This document shows, piece by piece, positions 34,788 to 43,574 of a stretch of DNA of 61,153 bases (the stretch's first letter is position 1; each line of letters starts with the position of its first letter). Both the position numbers and the translations under genes were made by a program. The stretch lies in NCBI GenBank assembly GCA_947036815.1, contig CAMQRS010000004.1, forward strand, positions 1 to 61,153. Direction: 5' to 3'. Under the pieces are notes generated by a model that saw nothing but the letters and a program-made list of their open reading frames with translations, was not told the DNA's origin and searched no databases. The DNA is from an uncultured Erysipelotrichaceae bacterium (GTDB lineage Bacteria > Bacillota_I > Bacilli_A > Erysipelotrichales > Erysipelotrichaceae).

Positions 34788-34820
34788 AAAAAAGTATGAA
34801 CACATTTCTGTATTCATACC
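34788..34820 (-). terminator. terminator-like hairpin upstream of the RloC-like gene
   Basis: GTATGAA-c-ACA / TGT-a-TTCATAC (34794-34819) with a T run on the minus strand. It would stop transcripts coming from about 34.8-35.1 kb, where a decayed small gene lies. Its arms resemble those of the terminator at 30278. Confidence 0.55.
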
Positions 34821-34869
34821 TATATCACAGCCTATTTAGTAATAGTATATACTTCACCAATACTAATTA

Positions 34870-34986
34870 TTAAAGAACCATAATTTCCATCCATAAGAAA
34901 AGAACGATTACAAGACAGATATAAAATCTGCTATGCAATCGCCCTCTTTTTTGTTTTATCATTGCTAGTATTGTCTACGTTGCCAT
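34870..34986 (-). pseudogene. possible decayed type I (holin-like) toxin gene
   Basis: A very strong AAGGAGGTGAAGGT site precedes ATG at 34986, but the reading is M-A-T-stop. Past the TAG (34975-34977) the frame continues 'TILAMI', close to the 'M-T-T-Y-x-x-L-x-x-M-I' start of TxpA/holin-like toxins, with TAG at the Tyr place. The hydrophobic core is missing; a charged 'KQKRGR' follows and a stem-loop region (34915-34950) comes next, as at the 3' ends of such genes. This is suggestive only. Confidence 0.3.
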
Positions 34987-35133
34987 ACCTTCACCTCCTT
35001 GCTAGTTCCCAAGGATACCATAAATTCGAGTGGATAGCTACAACACATTCATACTTAATCATATAAAAACAATTGTAATTCTATATGCATTTTGATATAA
35101 TTGAATTAATGAAAATTGATAGGAGGTTTAATT

Positions 35134-35346
35134 TTGAAAATAATAGATAACTCAAATGAGCCTTGGGTGGGAACAAGAGAAATCGCAGAACACTTAAGTG
35201 TAACAAAAGATACAATACATAAATGGATTAAAGCTGGTATGATACCTTGCTCAAGGGTCGGTAAGCTATGGAAATTTAAAAAATCAGTTGTTGATGCGTG
35301 GGTTGAATCGGGCAAGGCATCGGAGGTTAAAAAAGATGTTTTATAA
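35134..35346 (+). CDS. excisionase-family HTH DNA-binding protein
   Basis: 70 residues from TTG 35134, chosen because AGGAGG lies seven bases upstream; the longer frame from another TTG would place that site inside the gene. The helix-turn-helix 'VGTREIAEHLSVTKDTIHKW' followed by 'IPCSRVGKLWKFKKSVVDAW' is the winged MerR-like fold of the excisionase/HTH_17 family. It directly precedes and overlaps the type III restriction gene by 11 bases, so it is probably a controller of the restriction-modification operon rather than a phage excisionase, since no integrase is nearby. Confidence 0.85.
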   Translation: MKIIDNSNEPWVGTREIAEHLSVTKDTIHKWIKAGMIPCSRVGKLWKFKKSVVDAWVESGKASEVKKDVL

Positions 35347-38215
35347 AATGATAACTAAAAAGAGAGATGAATGGTTCAAATCTTCTTCGTGTACAGTAAT
35401 GAACTTAATTGACTATATGATTTTCAGTGGGCAAATGCGTGATGCACAGATTGAAGCTATAAAAACATATCTTTTTTTGAAAATAGCCTGTGAAAATAAA
35501 CCTTTACATATTTTATTTGCTGAAGGAATGTTTAACTCTATTAATTTTAATGATATTGAACTTAAAAGCCATGTTAAGGAGTATTTGAGTCAAACACCTT
35601 CTACTGCTGCTCTTTTTGAGTATGCAGGGTTATCAGATGATAAGGAGACTATGCTTGCTCCAAAAGTCATTACACAACTTAAAAACAATCCTGAAGAAAT
35701 AGATGCCGTATTTTTTTTAAAAAAAGCATTCTATAATGTTGATTATACAGACTATCTATTTAGCTTACCTATGGGTGCTGGCAAGACATTTTTAATGGCT
35801 TCATTTATTTACCTTGATCTATATTTTGCAAACAATGAGCCAACCAACCCTGCTTTTGCACATAATTTTATTATTTTTGCTCCTTCGGGATTAAAAACAT
35901 CTGTAGTTCCGAGTTTACGTACAATCCAAAACTTTGATCCATCTTGGATACTACCTGAACCAGCTGCATCAGAAATAAAACTCAAACTTATTTTTGAAGT
36001 GCTTGACCAGAATAAAACCGCAACAAAATCAAATAAAACTAAAAATCCTAATGTTCAGAAAATTTCAATACATCAACCATTAGAGGAACTATTCGGACTA
36101 GTTGCAGTAACCAACGCTGAAAAAGTAATCTATGATAGAATTGATAAAGAAGATAAGCAATTAACACTCTTTCCTAAAGAAGAGCAAATGAAAATTTTAC
36201 AAGCAGCTGAATTACGCAAAATTATTGGAAAATTGCCAAATCTATGTATTTACATTGACGAAGTACATCATGCATCAGCGGCAAGCGATACAAAATTAAG
36301 AAAAGTTATAACTGATTGGACGATTCAAAATAAGTTTAATAGCGTAATTGGATTTTCTGGCACGCCATATTTGCAGAAATCAGAAAAGATATCCATTGCA
36401 GAAAAACTTACTTTATCAAGCATTGAGATTTCAAACAACGTTTACTATTACCCTCTTGTCAATGGTATTGGTAACTTTTTAAAACGCCCATCAGTTAGAA
36501 TTTCAAATAGTAAAAATCGTTTAGACATTGTAGAATCTGGTATAAGAGAGTTTTTAGATAAATATAAGGATACAGTTTATTATGATGGTACTTGTGCTAA
36601 ACTTGGTATTTATTGTGGTGGTAACATTGAAACATTAGAGGAAGAGATTTACCCTCTTGTTGAAAGAATTGCTACTGAATACAGGTTGAACTCAAGCGAA
36701 TCAATATTACGCTTTCATGGTGGTAATAAAAAATATCCAATTCCTGTGGATAGTCAATTGCAATTTTCAAGCTTGGACAAGCCTTTTTCAAAGATTAGGA
36801 TTGTATTGTTAGTACAAATAGGCAAAGAAGGTTGGGATTGTAAAAGTTTAACAGGAATAGTTCTCTCTCAAGAAGGTGATTGTCCAACCAATATGGTTCT
36901 CCAAACTTCTTGCCGTTGTTTACGACAGGTTCAAAAAGGTGTAGTTGAAAGTGCCTTAATTTATCTAAACGAATCCAATGCAGAAACTCTCAATATGCAA
37001 CTTAAACAACAACATAATATATCCATTAAAGAATTTGAAAACGGAAACAAGCAATCTGTTACAAAAATAATGCGTTATGAAAGAATAAAACACCTTAAAC
37101 TTCCTAAAGTTGATTTTTACCAACTAAAAGTAAACTATACTACTTTAATAATAGATGAGAGTTTACATACTGGTGAGGAAATTGAAACTTCACCAAGTAA
37201 TGCAGAAGTTTACACCATTACAAAAGAGGGTGAATTTAATAAAACTTTAGAAGTCACGAATATTATTACCGTTCAGACTGAACATGGTAATGTTATTGCA
37301 AACTTTAATTCATGGGTATATGAAATCACTAAACAGAGTTTTGGATTTATAAATTCAAAACAATTATATGAGTATAAAAATGAGTTGAAAAAGGTATTTG
37401 ATAAAATAACTTACGACAACAATGGACTAAGATATTTTAGCTCGAAATTTGATATACAATTTATAAACTCAGTAATTCGTAAATCATTCTATGAAAAGCG
37501 TACATTTGAAACAGTAGAAGAGCTTATTCCATACGAGGCAAATTTATTAAACATTAAAAAATTTTCTACCGAAATTAATACTGTAACACCAGAATCTTAT
37601 TACCCTACACAAGAAATGGTTGATAAGATAATGTTAGACGATAAAGGTAAGTTACAACTTGATGCAAAAATGCAACAAACAATCGATTTTCTTATTGAAA
37701 CCGGTAATCAAAAAATTGCTGATTCATTGAAAGCTGAAGCTATATCGCATGAAATGAAAAATAAAACCTTTCATTATTTACCATATAAAACCGATAGTGC
37801 GTTTGAAATAACGTTTTTAGATGAAGTATTAAAACTTGATGTTGTAAAATCAAGAAATGTTGAAATTTACTACAATGGCGATAGAACTTTAACGGAATTC
37901 AAAATTAAATGTTACAAGAAAAGTAGCTCTAAGTGGACATATATAGGTATATACACACCAGACTTTTTGATAATAAGTAGAAAAAAAAATCAAATATACA
38001 AAGTAGTCGTTGTAGAAACAAAAGGTAAAATTTACGCAAATGACCCTACATTTAAAGATAAACGCAGTTTTATGGAAACAGCCTTTAAAACTAAGAATAA
38101 TGAACAATTTGGATATAATCGTTTTGAATATTTGTATTTAGAGGATAGCTTGCCAGAAACAGATAGAATTTTATCAACAGCAAAAGCAGTTGATGAGTTT
38201 TTTAAGGAGGATTAA
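35336..38215 (+). CDS. type III restriction endonuclease, Res subunit
   Basis: 960 residues from ATG 35336 (GGAGG ten bases upstream); a second in-frame ATG lies 12 bases later. Superfamily 2 helicase core: Walker A 'LPMGAGKT' (144-151), Walker B 'IDEVHH' (307-312), 'SGTP' (341-344), and a late 'QIGKEGWDC...QTSCRCLRQ' region for motifs V-VI. The C-terminal nuclease shows the PD-(D/E)xK pattern P876-D877, E895-x-K897. With the Mod subunit it recognises an asymmetric site, translocates using ATP and cleaves unmethylated DNA. Two extra genes separate it from mod, an unusual arrangement. Confidence 0.93.
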   Translation: MFYKMITKKRDEWFKSSSCTVMNLIDYMIFSGQMRDAQIEAIKTYLFLKIACENKPLHILFAEGMFNSINFNDIELKSHVKEYLSQTPSTAALFEYAGLSDDKETMLAPKVITQLKNNPEEIDAVFFLKKAFYNVDYTDYLFSLPMGAGKTFLMASFIYLDLYFANNEPTNPAFAHNFIIFAPSGLKTSVVPSLRTIQNFDPSWILPEPAASEIKLKLIFEVLDQNKTATKSNKTKNPNVQKISIHQPLEELFGLVAVTNAEKVIYDRIDKEDKQLTLFPKEEQMKILQAAELRKIIGKLPNLCIYIDEVHHASAASDTKLRKVITDWTIQNKFNSVIGFSGTPYLQKSEKISIAEKLTLSSIEISNNVYYYPLVNGIGNFLKRPSVRISNSKNRLDIVESGIREFLDKYKDTVYYDGTCAKLGIYCGGNIETLEEEIYPLVERIATEYRLNSSESILRFHGGNKKYPIPVDSQLQFSSLDKPFSKIRIVLLVQIGKEGWDCKSLTGIVLSQEGDCPTNMVLQTSCRCLRQVQKGVVESALIYLNESNAETLNMQLKQQHNISIKEFENGNKQSVTKIMRYERIKHLKLPKVDFYQLKVNYTTLIIDESLHTGEEIETSPSNAEVYTITKEGEFNKTLEVTNIITVQTEHGNVIANFNSWVYEITKQSFGFINSKQLYEYKNELKKVFDKITYDNNGLRYFSSKFDIQFINSVIRKSFYEKRTFETVEELIPYEANLLNIKKFSTEINTVTPESYYPTQEMVDKIMLDDKGKLQLDAKMQQTIDFLIETGNQKIADSLKAEAISHEMKNKTFHYLPYKTDSAFEITFLDEVLKLDVVKSRNVEIYYNGDRTLTEFKIKCYKKSSSKWTYIGIYTPDFLIISRKKNQIYKVVVVETKGKIYANDPTFKDKRSFMETAFKTKNNEQFGYNRFEYLYLEDSLPETDRILSTAKAVDEFFKED

Positions 38216-38218
38216 TTT

Positions 38219-38626
38219 ATGAAACGAGACATGGAACTAATAAGAACAATACTATTAAAAGTTGAACTTGAGTACGATCCTAAAGATAGAGCAATCAGTA
38301 ATTTGCAGATACCTGGATATGATAAATATACAGTTGATTCTCATTTAAAACTTTTGGAGCAATCCGGTTTTTTTGACAAAATTGTTTGGGTTAAATCTGT
38401 GAGAGCATCTGATAGTGCTATTACTATCAGTAATTTAACTAATATTGGATACGATTATCTTGATAAAATTCGTGATGATGGTACTTGGCAAAAAACAGTT
38501 AAAACGATTACAGATAAAGGTCTTGATATGTCAATTAAAACAATAAGCGCTGTTGCAACAGCTTTTATTACCTCTGCAACAGAGGGAGCTGTTAATGCTA
38601 TTATTAAAACAGGAGGCAATATCTAA
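38219..38626 (+). CDS. DUF2513 protein
   Basis: 135 residues. The N-terminal 90 residues form a winged-helix-like DUF2513 domain: 'MKRDMELIRTILLKVE', 'VDSHLKLLEQSGFFDK', then 'SNLTNIGYDYLDKIRDDGTW'. The family is common in phages, restriction loci and defence islands and has no proved function; the fold suggests a small regulator or sensor. The C-terminal tail is Ala/Thr-rich with a weak hydrophobic stretch (112-128). AAGGAGG lies eight bases before the ATG. It begins three bases after res and overlaps the next gene by one base, so it is part of the operon. Confidence 0.82.
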   Translation: MKRDMELIRTILLKVELEYDPKDRAISNLQIPGYDKYTVDSHLKLLEQSGFFDKIVWVKSVRASDSAITISNLTNIGYDYLDKIRDDGTWQKTVKTITDKGLDMSIKTISAVATAFITSATEGAVNAIIKTGGNI

Positions 38627-39405
38627 TGTGTGATACTGGAAAAGAAATAGCTAAAGAAATCGTTAAACAAGGCTATAGCGATATATCTCCAGCTGTAAAA
38701 GAAACAGCAGGTACTGTTGCAACAGTTGTTGGTTTTTTTAATGATGTTGCTTTATATCCATTGCAAAAGGCTAGAATAAATTTTCAATACAAATTAAAAG
38801 ACTTTGAAAGAGAGGTGGGAGAAAGATACAATAACATACCCGAAGGAAATAGAATAGATCCACCAATATCTATACTTGGACCTACGATAGAAGGATTAAA
38901 ATATACTATTGATGAAAAAGAACTAAGAGACATGTTTGTAAAACTATTAAGCTCATCAATGGATAGTAACACTGTTTCCAAAACACACCCAGCTTTTGTT
39001 GAAATAATAAAACAGTTAAATAAATTAGATGCTGAAATATTACGTTTTTTAAATATTCTTCCAATAGATAGATATCCAATAGCAAATGTTAACTTTAGAT
39101 ATAAAAGTGGAGGCGGTAACATTATTGGGGTTATGCCTAAACTTTATTCTGCCGATCTTTGTGATTTAGGAGAACCATTTGCTATTTCTTCTACACTTGA
39201 AAATTTAAACAGATTAGGAATAGTATCTGTTGACTTTACTAGCTGGTTTGAGAATAAGAAATATGAAAATTATAAAACTTCTCCATTTGTACTAAATAAA
39301 TATAAGCAATTACAATGTGAAGAAAATAATATAATTATAAATGTTACACCAGCCAGTTTAGCTATTACAGATTTTGGAAGACAATTTTTAAATATATGTG
39401 TCTAA
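38626..39405 (+). CDS. DUF4393 (Abi-alpha) protein
   Basis: 259 residues. The N-terminal 'EIVKQGYSDISPAVKETAGT' helix, 'YPLQKARINFQYKL' and 'KYTIDEKELRDMFVKLLSSS' match the DUF4393 family, which is also listed as an abortive-infection alpha protein. Such genes are often paired with DUF2513 genes, as here. The mechanism is unknown. The gene lies between res and mod in one apparent transcript, which suggests a back-up defence that acts with, or if failing, after the restriction system. CTAATG coupling joins it to the DUF2513 gene. Confidence 0.8.
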   Translation: MCDTGKEIAKEIVKQGYSDISPAVKETAGTVATVVGFFNDVALYPLQKARINFQYKLKDFEREVGERYNNIPEGNRIDPPISILGPTIEGLKYTIDEKELRDMFVKLLSSSMDSNTVSKTHPAFVEIIKQLNKLDAEILRFLNILPIDRYPIANVNFRYKSGGGNIIGVMPKLYSADLCDLGEPFAISSTLENLNRLGIVSVDFTSWFENKKYENYKTSPFVLNKYKQLQCEENNIIINVTPASLAITDFGRQFLNICV

Positions 39406-39420
39406 AAGGAGGGCTATTAA

Positions 39421-41322
39421 ATGCCAATTAAATATATACCGTTTTTTCCTGACCCAATAGAGGGCCAGGCTATATTAGACAATTTTAAACGTACACTTAA
39501 ATACAAAGGTTCTTATGATATAACTGGCAGACTTAAACGTGGTATGCCTCTTTATGAAATGGAAAAACAAGAAACAGTGGGAGAAAATAAAGATGGTAAC
39601 TTGGTTATCCGTGGAGAATGTGTTTCTGCCTGTGCATATTTAAAGGAGCAAGGCATCTTTGTTGATCTTGTCTACATAGACCCACCTTTTGCAAGTGGTG
39701 CTGACTATGCTAAAAAAGTTTATATTCGCAAGAATCCAAAAGTTGCCGAAGCCATAGTTAAAGCTGAGGAAGAGTTAGATGTTGGTGATGCTTTTAGAAC
39801 GTTTGAGGAAACTATGTATGGCGATGTTTGGGATAAAGAAAAATATCTTAACTGGATGTATGAAAACTTAATGGCTATTAAAAGCGTTATGAGTGAAACA
39901 GGAAGCATTTATGTTCATTTAGATTGGCATATAGGCCATTATGTTAAGATTTTACTTGATGAAATTTTTGGTGAGCACAATTTCAGAAATGAAATCATTT
40001 GGTGTTACAAAACATCGTTGAGATCTTCATCGAGATCATTCGGCAGAGACCACGACTCTATACTGTTTTATGCAGTTAATGATACCGTTACTATCCATCC
40101 TGACAAGTCAGATTTTCCTGCTAGTGAAAGTACATTAAAGCGTTGGGGTGATTATGCTGATGAAGATGGATTTGTAAGTAACAAACACTTTGCTGGAAGC
40201 GAAAGCACTATTATAGATACAACTGATGAGACAAAAGGATTTAATATAAATAATGGGATACCTCGTGATTGGTGGGAGTTATCAGCAAATGTAGCAAAAG
40301 GTAATACCGACGAAGTAATCGCTGGTAAATACGCTACGCAAAAGCCCTTAGAATTATTAAATCGCATTATAAAATCCTCATCAGATGACAATATGGTAAT
40401 TGCGGATTTTTTTGGTGGTAGTGGTGTTGCCTCCGTTGCTGCAAACAAGCTTGGAAGACGTTTTATCCATTGTGATATTGGAATTAATTCAATTCAAACA
40501 ACTCGCGATAGACTTGTAGCAGATAAAGCAGAATTCGATATTCTTGAAATAAAAGATGGTGTTTCTCTTTATCGCAATCCTCAACAAACAATGGACAAAA
40601 TTAAATCTCTAATTTCAGGACTGAAAAATGACGGTGGGTTAGATAATTTTTGGGATGGCTCTATTTCTGATAGTAAACTTGGCTCTATACCTGTTTATGT
40701 TCCTAATCTTATGGATAGTAGTACAAAATTACTTGACGAAGTTTTGATGAACCGTATTCTACACGAAGCAGTACCAGATCTTAATAGTAACGTAAAGAAA
40801 GTTATTGTTTACTACATTGATGTTACTGATAAAGCAGAAATTGAAAAGTTTATAAAAGAGGATGATAGCACAATTATCGACATTGAGCTTCGTGACTTAA
40901 AAGAAGTTTTAGATGATGTTGTAGTTGAGGATTATGCTGAATTCAGTTGTGAGCAAGTACAAGAAAATTTATTACCTGAATATAAGGTCGATATAAAAAG
41001 GTTTATGAGTGACCGAGTAAATCAAAAAATTGATGCTTTTAATCAGAAAGCTTTTGCTAACTCAAGTGAGAAAAAACCATATAACCCTATTATAATTAGT
41101 GAGTATGGATTAGAACTTATCGAGTTTATTTCGCTTGATTGTACCGACGATAGCTCTATGTGGCACTCTGATAGTGAAATTAAAATCGATAAGCTTGGAT
41201 ATATGATTGTAAATGGAATAAAAATAAAAGATTTTTGGGACGGAAGTATTAAGTCGGATAAAGAACCACTTAAGCTGAAAATTAGAAATATATGTGGGGA
41301 TGAAACAGTTCATTTAATCTAA
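39421..41322 (+). CDS. type III DNA methyltransferase, Mod subunit
   Basis: 633 residues. Beta-class order: catalytic 'IDPPF' (87-90 as DPPF) first, 'TQKPLELLNRII' (306-317) and then the AdoMet-binding 'ADFFGGSG' (motif I, 331-335). The middle region (about 180-290) is the variable target-recognition domain that sets the site, which cannot be read from sequence; DPPF/DPPY enzymes of this class usually make N6-methyladenine. AAAGGAGGG precedes the ATG. It completes the type III operon. No phase-variable simple repeat is visible in the gene. Confidence 0.92.
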   Translation: MPIKYIPFFPDPIEGQAILDNFKRTLKYKGSYDITGRLKRGMPLYEMEKQETVGENKDGNLVIRGECVSACAYLKEQGIFVDLVYIDPPFASGADYAKKVYIRKNPKVAEAIVKAEEELDVGDAFRTFEETMYGDVWDKEKYLNWMYENLMAIKSVMSETGSIYVHLDWHIGHYVKILLDEIFGEHNFRNEIIWCYKTSLRSSSRSFGRDHDSILFYAVNDTVTIHPDKSDFPASESTLKRWGDYADEDGFVSNKHFAGSESTIIDTTDETKGFNINNGIPRDWWELSANVAKGNTDEVIAGKYATQKPLELLNRIIKSSSDDNMVIADFFGGSGVASVAANKLGRRFIHCDIGINSIQTTRDRLVADKAEFDILEIKDGVSLYRNPQQTMDKIKSLISGLKNDGGLDNFWDGSISDSKLGSIPVYVPNLMDSSTKLLDEVLMNRILHEAVPDLNSNVKKVIVYYIDVTDKAEIEKFIKEDDSTIIDIELRDLKEVLDDVVVEDYAEFSCEQVQENLLPEYKVDIKRFMSDRVNQKIDAFNQKAFANSSEKKPYNPIIISEYGLELIEFISLDCTDDSSMWHSDSEIKIDKLGYMIVNGIKIKDFWDGSIKSDKEPLKLKIRNICGDETVHLI

Positions 41323-41647
41323 GAAATGTAACTTATAAATGAAAGAGAAACTTTTATAGAAGGCGCAATACAATTTGCTTTTACTATGAATTTCAAGGCT
41401 ATAACGGCGTACGTTCTTGCGCTATTATGCATGTTTTTATTTGGTATAACAAGGTTTATAGTTACACATAAAACGTGAGAATGTTTCATACGTCAAGGTA
41501 AAGGTGTTTATAAATTAGACTTAGAAAATGTCCTCACTGTAATTATAAGATGAAATACACTTGGAAATATGGTGTTGGATGCTTTAGCTGTTATGAAAAC
41601 CCTCGTGACCATTCATTTGATATTGATCATACAAACTTATAGAATTA
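41323..41647 (+). pseudogene. decayed coding fragments, including a zinc-ribbon remnant (41514-41642)
   Basis: No intact gene. In one frame 41514-41642 reads with 'CPHC' (41529-41540), 'CFSC' and a closing 'YENPRDHSFD' before TAG, the spacing of a zinc ribbon, but the frame upstream is closed by stops. Another open stretch at about 41354-41462 has no start site. This looks like the wreck of one or two small genes downstream of mod. Confidence 0.35.
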
Positions 41648-41693
41648 AAGAAGGAGCTATGACACGATGAAAAACGTGTCATAGCTCCTTCTT
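41648..41693 (+). terminator. strong intrinsic terminator, 19-bp perfect stem
   Basis: AAGAAGGAGCTATGACACG (41648-41666) is exactly complementary to 41675-41693, with an 8-base A-rich loop. It probably ends the restriction-modification transcript. From 41694 to 41807 I see nothing. Confidence 0.7.
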
Positions 41694-41807
41694 ATTCCTA
41701 GATATAATTTTTTACAATTATCGGTTTTTTAAGTCTGTGTTTTCCTGTGCAATTCTCTTATTTTCGGTTTTCAGTGTAGTTAATGGATAATATCTCTAGG
41801 TTACCCT

Positions 41808-41986
41808 CTAATCTGCCTTTATTAGTCCTACTATGTATTCCACGTCAATTGCGCTCTTTGTCAATTGTTTCATTAAAGTGGATACAATATAGCCTAGTTC
41901 TATAAATTCATCCACTGCTTGAATATGTTTAGATATATAATCAGACTTCATGTTTTTAATATTCCAAATAAGTGTTCATCATCCAT
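41808..41986 (-). pseudogene. small frameshifted gene
   Basis: A clear AGGAG site precedes ATG 41986, which opens 'MDDEHLFGILKT' and then stops. One base out of frame the sequence continues from ATG 41951 as a 47-residue amphipathic reading ('MKSDYISKHIQAVDEFIELG' at its start, 'VGLIKAD' at its end). A single base lost from the A run in TTAAAAACATG would join them into a protein of about 59 residues. Whether this is decay or programmed slippage cannot be told. No family is recognised. Confidence 0.45.
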
Positions 41987-42063
41987 ATTTTACACTCCTA
42001 TTCAAAACTAAATTTATTCTATGTCATCTATGGATTTATCTGAATATCTCCATGTCATCTATA

Positions 42064-42100
42064 AAACCCCCATTTTTCCGAGATGGAAAAATGGGGGTTT
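42064..42100 (-). terminator. strong intrinsic terminator
   Basis: AAACCCCCATTTTTCC (42064-42079) pairs perfectly with 42085-42100 around GAGAT. It is 33 bases beyond the methyltransferase stop and has A/T runs on both sides. Confidence 0.85.
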
Positions 42101-42132
42101 AAAAGTCTTGTATCCCTTACTACAACTGCCTT

Positions 42133-43485
42133 CTAATCCTTCGTCAACAACACAATACTTTCCACATGGAATGTTTGTGGGAACATATCAAACGGATATA
42201 GTTCTTTTGTTTGATATCCATTCTTTTGTAAATACTCAATATCTCTTATTTGAGTAAGAGGGTTACATGAAATATATACGACTTGTTTAGGTGATAATTT
42301 CACTACTGAAGATAAGAATGCTTCATCACTACCATCTCTTGCTGGATCCATAATTACAGCATCTACTCTTTTCTTCTGAGCTGCCATCTCTTCCATAAAC
42401 TTACCTGCATCTTCACATTTAAATGTGATATTTTTAATTTGGTTAATTCTTGCATTGTTCATTGCATCTTTAACTGCATCTTTATTTAATTCTACACTAT
42501 ATACATGTTTCACTTGTTTAGAAGCGATCATTCCAATAGTTCCTATTCCACTATACGCATCGATCAATACTTCATTTCCTTTTAACGACAATAAAGAGAT
42601 TGCTTTCGTATATAGTGATTCACATTGTGTATGATTGATTTGGTAGAATGATTTAGGACTTATCTTAAATCGATATCCACATAATTCATCTTCGATATAT
42701 CCTCTTCCATAAACAACAGTTTCATCATTACCTAATACAACACTTGTTTTTCTAGGATTGTAATTGAATACGATAGTATCTATTTCTGGATGTAGTTTTC
42801 TTATCTCTGTAACAAAGTTATTTTTAGCTTTGAATATTTTCTCTGCTCCTACAATAACTAACATCGTTTGATTTGTTGCTACTGCTCTACGTATTAGTAT
42901 ATGTCTTAAGAATCCACGCTTCTTATCTTCTTCATACACTTGTATACGTGTCTTACTAGCCACTTTCTTCACATTCTCTATCAATTCATTCACTTTGGTT
43001 TCATGTAGCGCACAATGGCTTATAGGGATGATATTATGCGAGTGTTCTCCATAAAATCCTGCTGCTACTTGATTGTTATCTCTCCCAAATGAAATAATGA
43101 TTTTATTACGGTATGCGTATGGATCTTGCATTCCCTCACACTTCATTACTTTCATATCTCTCAATCCTTGTTTACGAACCATATCTATTACTAATTGTTG
43201 TTTCATTTCTAATTGTTTTGCATAATTCACATGCATTAAATGACAACTTCCACACTTCTCATAATACTTACATTCAACGTTTACTCTATTTGCATCTAAA
43301 CGAATCATACGTATTACTTTACCTACATAAGCATCCTTTAATCTTTTCTCTATTTGTACTTCTACTTCTTCATTGATTAATACATTACGTACTAATACTT
43401 TATCTTTACCTACAAGTAATACACCACTTCCATCGCTCTCTACTTGTTTGATGATACCTTTAACTTTTTGATTGTTTTTTAACAT
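42133..43485 (-). CDS. rlmD: 23S rRNA (uracil-5-)-methyltransferase, RlmD/RlmCD (RumA) family
   Basis: 450 residues. An N-terminal TRAM-like RNA-binding domain (1-60) is followed by the iron-sulfur cysteines 'CKYYEKCGSCHLMH' (about 73-86), the AdoMet fold 'VLIDAYSGIGTIGM' near 315, 'MDPARDG' near 380 and the catalytic Cys in 'VYISCNPLTQIRDI' near 405. It methylates a uridine of 23S rRNA. Gram-positive bacteria often have one enzyme modifying both U747 and U1939, so the exact site is not predictable; a TrmA-like tRNA role is less likely because of the cluster. AGGAG precedes the ATG. Confidence 0.9.
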   Translation of the reverse strand: MLKNNQKVKGIIKQVESDGSGVLLVGKDKVLVRNVLINEEVEVQIEKRLKDAYVGKVIRMIRLDANRVNVECKYYEKCGSCHLMHVNYAKQLEMKQQLVIDMVRKQGLRDMKVMKCEGMQDPYAYRNKIIISFGRDNNQVAAGFYGEHSHNIIPISHCALHETKVNELIENVKKVASKTRIQVYEEDKKRGFLRHILIRRAVATNQTMLVIVGAEKIFKAKNNFVTEIRKLHPEIDTIVFNYNPRKTSVVLGNDETVVYGRGYIEDELCGYRFKISPKSFYQINHTQCESLYTKAISLLSLKGNEVLIDAYSGIGTIGMIASKQVKHVYSVELNKDAVKDAMNNARINQIKNITFKCEDAGKFMEEMAAQKKRVDAVIMDPARDGSDEAFLSSVVKLSPKQVVYISCNPLTQIRDIEYLQKNGYQTKELYPFDMFPQTFHVESIVLLTKD

Positions 43486-43539
43486 ATTGACTCCTATATT
43501 AGTATTTGAATACTAAAGCCACTCAATTATACCATATAA

Positions 43540-43570
43540 AAACCCTTAGTGTTTAGCGCACTAAGGGTTT
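43540..43570 (-). terminator. intrinsic terminator of htpG
   Basis: AAACCCTTAGTG / CACTAAGGGTTT (43540-43551 with 43559-43570), with a T run on the minus strand, immediately after the htpG stop. Confidence 0.85.
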
Positions 43571-43574
43571 CTTG

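Noticed and set aside
35134-35346. Excisionase of an integrated phage or plasmid
   Set aside because: No integrase, recombinase or attachment repeats are visible, and the gene overlaps res; a controller role fits better.
42021-42257. Plus-strand frame of 78 codons over the rlmD end
   Set aside because: It runs through the 16-bp terminator stem and into the antisense of a housekeeping gene.
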